A stretch of DNA of 5,386 nt from Trueperaceae bacterium. GTDB lineage: Bacteria > Deinococcota > Deinococci > Deinococcales > Trueperaceae. The first letter of the stretch is position 1, and each line of letters opens with the position of its first letter. The notes under the pieces are model-generated. The model made no database searches. It saw only the letters and a program-made list of their open reading frames with translations, and was not told the origin of the DNA. Positions 4,459-5,386 of the stretch are shown piece after piece. The translations under genes and the position numbers were made by a program. The stretch is taken from NCBI GenBank assembly GCA_007122815.1, contig SKSV01000341.1:1-5386 (forward strand), read 5' to 3'.

Positions 4459-5386
4459 ATGCACGCTCTCGTGCACAGCGCGGCGCTGGCTGGCGTAGAC
4501 GCCATCGAGGTGAGCGTGGAGGCCTCGATAGCCGGGGGCCTGCCCGGCGTTCACGTGGTGGGGTTGCCCGACGCCGCCGTGCGCGAGGCGCGCGAGCGCG
4601 TGCGCTCCGCCTTGCGCGCGGCCCGCCTGACACTGCCGGCCAGTCGCGTCGTGGTCAACCTCGCACCGGCCGACGTCCGCAAGGAGGGTCCGGCCTTCGA
4701 CCTTCCCATCGCGTTGGCGCTCCTGGCAGCCCAGGCACGCCTGCCGCAGGGTCGCCTGGCAGGGGCGAGCGTGGTGGGCGAGCTCGGTCTCGACGGGCGC
4801 GTGCGGTCGGTGCGTGGCCTGCTGGCTCTGGCCCTTGCAGCGCGCGCGTCGGGCAGGCGCAGCCTGGTGCTGCCCGCCGAGCAGGTCGGCGAGGTGAGCG
4901 ACATAGAGGGGCTGCAGCTCGTGCCGGTGACGACGCTGACCGAAGCGATCGCATGGGCGCGGGGGTCGGACGAGGTCACGGGCCGCACGCGGCCGTCCGG
5001 CCGAGGCGCCGTATCAGCGGATGGCAACGGTGTCGCGGCCGACCGTGCGACGAGGCCCTGCGCGGCGGCGTCACCTGCGCTGGACCTCGCCGAGGTGCGC
5101 GGGCAGCCGGTCGCCAAACGTGTGCTCGAGATCGCCGCCGCGGGTGGCCATCACGTGCTCCTCCTGGGCCCGCCCGGGAGCGGGAAGACGATGCTGGCTA
5201 GGCGGCTGCCGGGTCTGTTGCCCGACCTAGCTGCCGACGAGGCGCTCGAGGTGGCGCGCCTGCACTCGCTCGCGGGCGTCGGGCGCTCGGCGAGCCTGCG
5301 TCGCCCACCGTTGCGCGAGCCGCATCACACGGTCAGCTTGCCGGGCCTCCTCGGCACGCCCGCATCGCTGGGTGAGTTGAGCCTCG
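4459..5386 (+). CDS. comM: ComM/YifB family Mg-chelatase-like AAA+ ATPase (3' end beyond window)
   Basis: The reading frame stays open to the right edge for 309 residues, roughly 60% of the usual 500-residue protein. ComM is a hexameric helicase that drives branch migration during integration of donor DNA in natural transformation. The N-terminal domain, a Lon-protease-like fold, starts in the family manner with L-V-H-S-A-A-L-A-G-V-D (4-14). It continues with G-L-P-G-V-H-V-V-G-L-P-D-A-A-V-R-E (27-43) and V-N-L-A-P-A-D-V-R-K-E-G-P-A-F-D-L-P (66-83). A variable linker (about 175-207) leads into the AAA+ domain with D-L-A-E-V-R-G-Q (209-216) and the Walker A GPPGSGKT (237-244). The following P-H-H-T-V-S (288-293) is conserved, but the stretch after it differs from the usual L-x-G-G-G...P-G-E-x-S-L. 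Walker B and later motifs lie outside the window. ATG 4459 is chosen because the conserved N-terminus begins there. No ribosome binding site is seen. It could be co-transcribed with degV or have its own promoter. Confidence 0.95.
   Translation, partial: MHALVHSAALAGVDAIEVSVEASIAGGLPGVHVVGLPDAAVREARERVRSALRAARLTLPASRVVVNLAPADVRKEGPAFDLPIALALLAAQARLPQGRLAGASVVGELGLDGRVRSVRGLLALALAARASGRRSLVLPAEQVGEVSDIEGLQLVPVTTLTEAIAWARGSDEVTGRTRPSGRGAVSADGNGVAADRATRPCAAASPALDLAEVRGQPVAKRVLEIAAAGGHHVLLLGPPGSGKTMLARRLPGLLPDLAADEALEVARLHSLAGVGRSASLRRPPLREPHHTVSLPGLLGTPASLGELSL

Noticed and set aside
4551..5117. Minus-strand open frame of 188 codons under comM
   Set aside because: The plus strand carries the conserved ComM N-terminus and Walker A in an unbroken frame. 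The antisense product is Ser/Arg/Ala-rich with no pattern.

Overview
This is a high-GC stretch of ordinary bacterial chromosome with five recognisable genes, two of them cut by the window edges. The proteins are conserved housekeeping families: glutamate 5-kinase, aspartate-semialdehyde dehydrogenase, an ElyC/YdcF-type DUF218 membrane protein, a DegV fatty-acid-binding protein and the ComM/YifB AAA+ protein. There is also a small DUF4345-type membrane protein. The GC content, the style of the Asd and DegV proteins and a possible leaderless comM promoter are compatible with a Deinococcota lineage (for example a Truepera relative). An actinobacterial or other high-GC source cannot be excluded from this window, so the assignment is tentative.

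Layout, left to right. Positions 1-1488 are on the minus strand: proB (346-1488), then a DUF4345-like membrane protein (1-349, cut at the left edge) that starts inside the proB stop codon (ATGA overlap). Positions 1489-1626 are a divergent intergenic region with a possible promoter and two inverted repeats, one of which covers the asd Shine-Dalgarno. asd runs 1627-2619 on the plus strand. It converges on the DUF218 gene (2647-3411, minus), with a perfect hairpin at the junction. A second divergent region (3412-3529) leads into degV (3530-4381, plus). After a 77-base gap that begins with a palindrome, comM starts at 4459 and runs off the right edge inside its AAA+ domain.

How the genes relate. 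proB makes gamma-glutamyl phosphate for proline. asd makes aspartate semialdehyde for lysine/diaminopimelate, threonine and methionine. They are divergently placed amino-acid biosynthesis genes. The DUF218 gene is probably an envelope gene, degV a lipid-carrier gene and comM a natural-transformation gene; nothing in the sequence ties these three into one pathway. No stretch over 300 bases lacks a gene. I saw no tRNA or rRNA, CRISPR, insertion sequence or phage gene, and no evidence of a new multi-gene system. The best leads are regulatory: the structured asd leader and the short distance from a -10-like box to the comM start.
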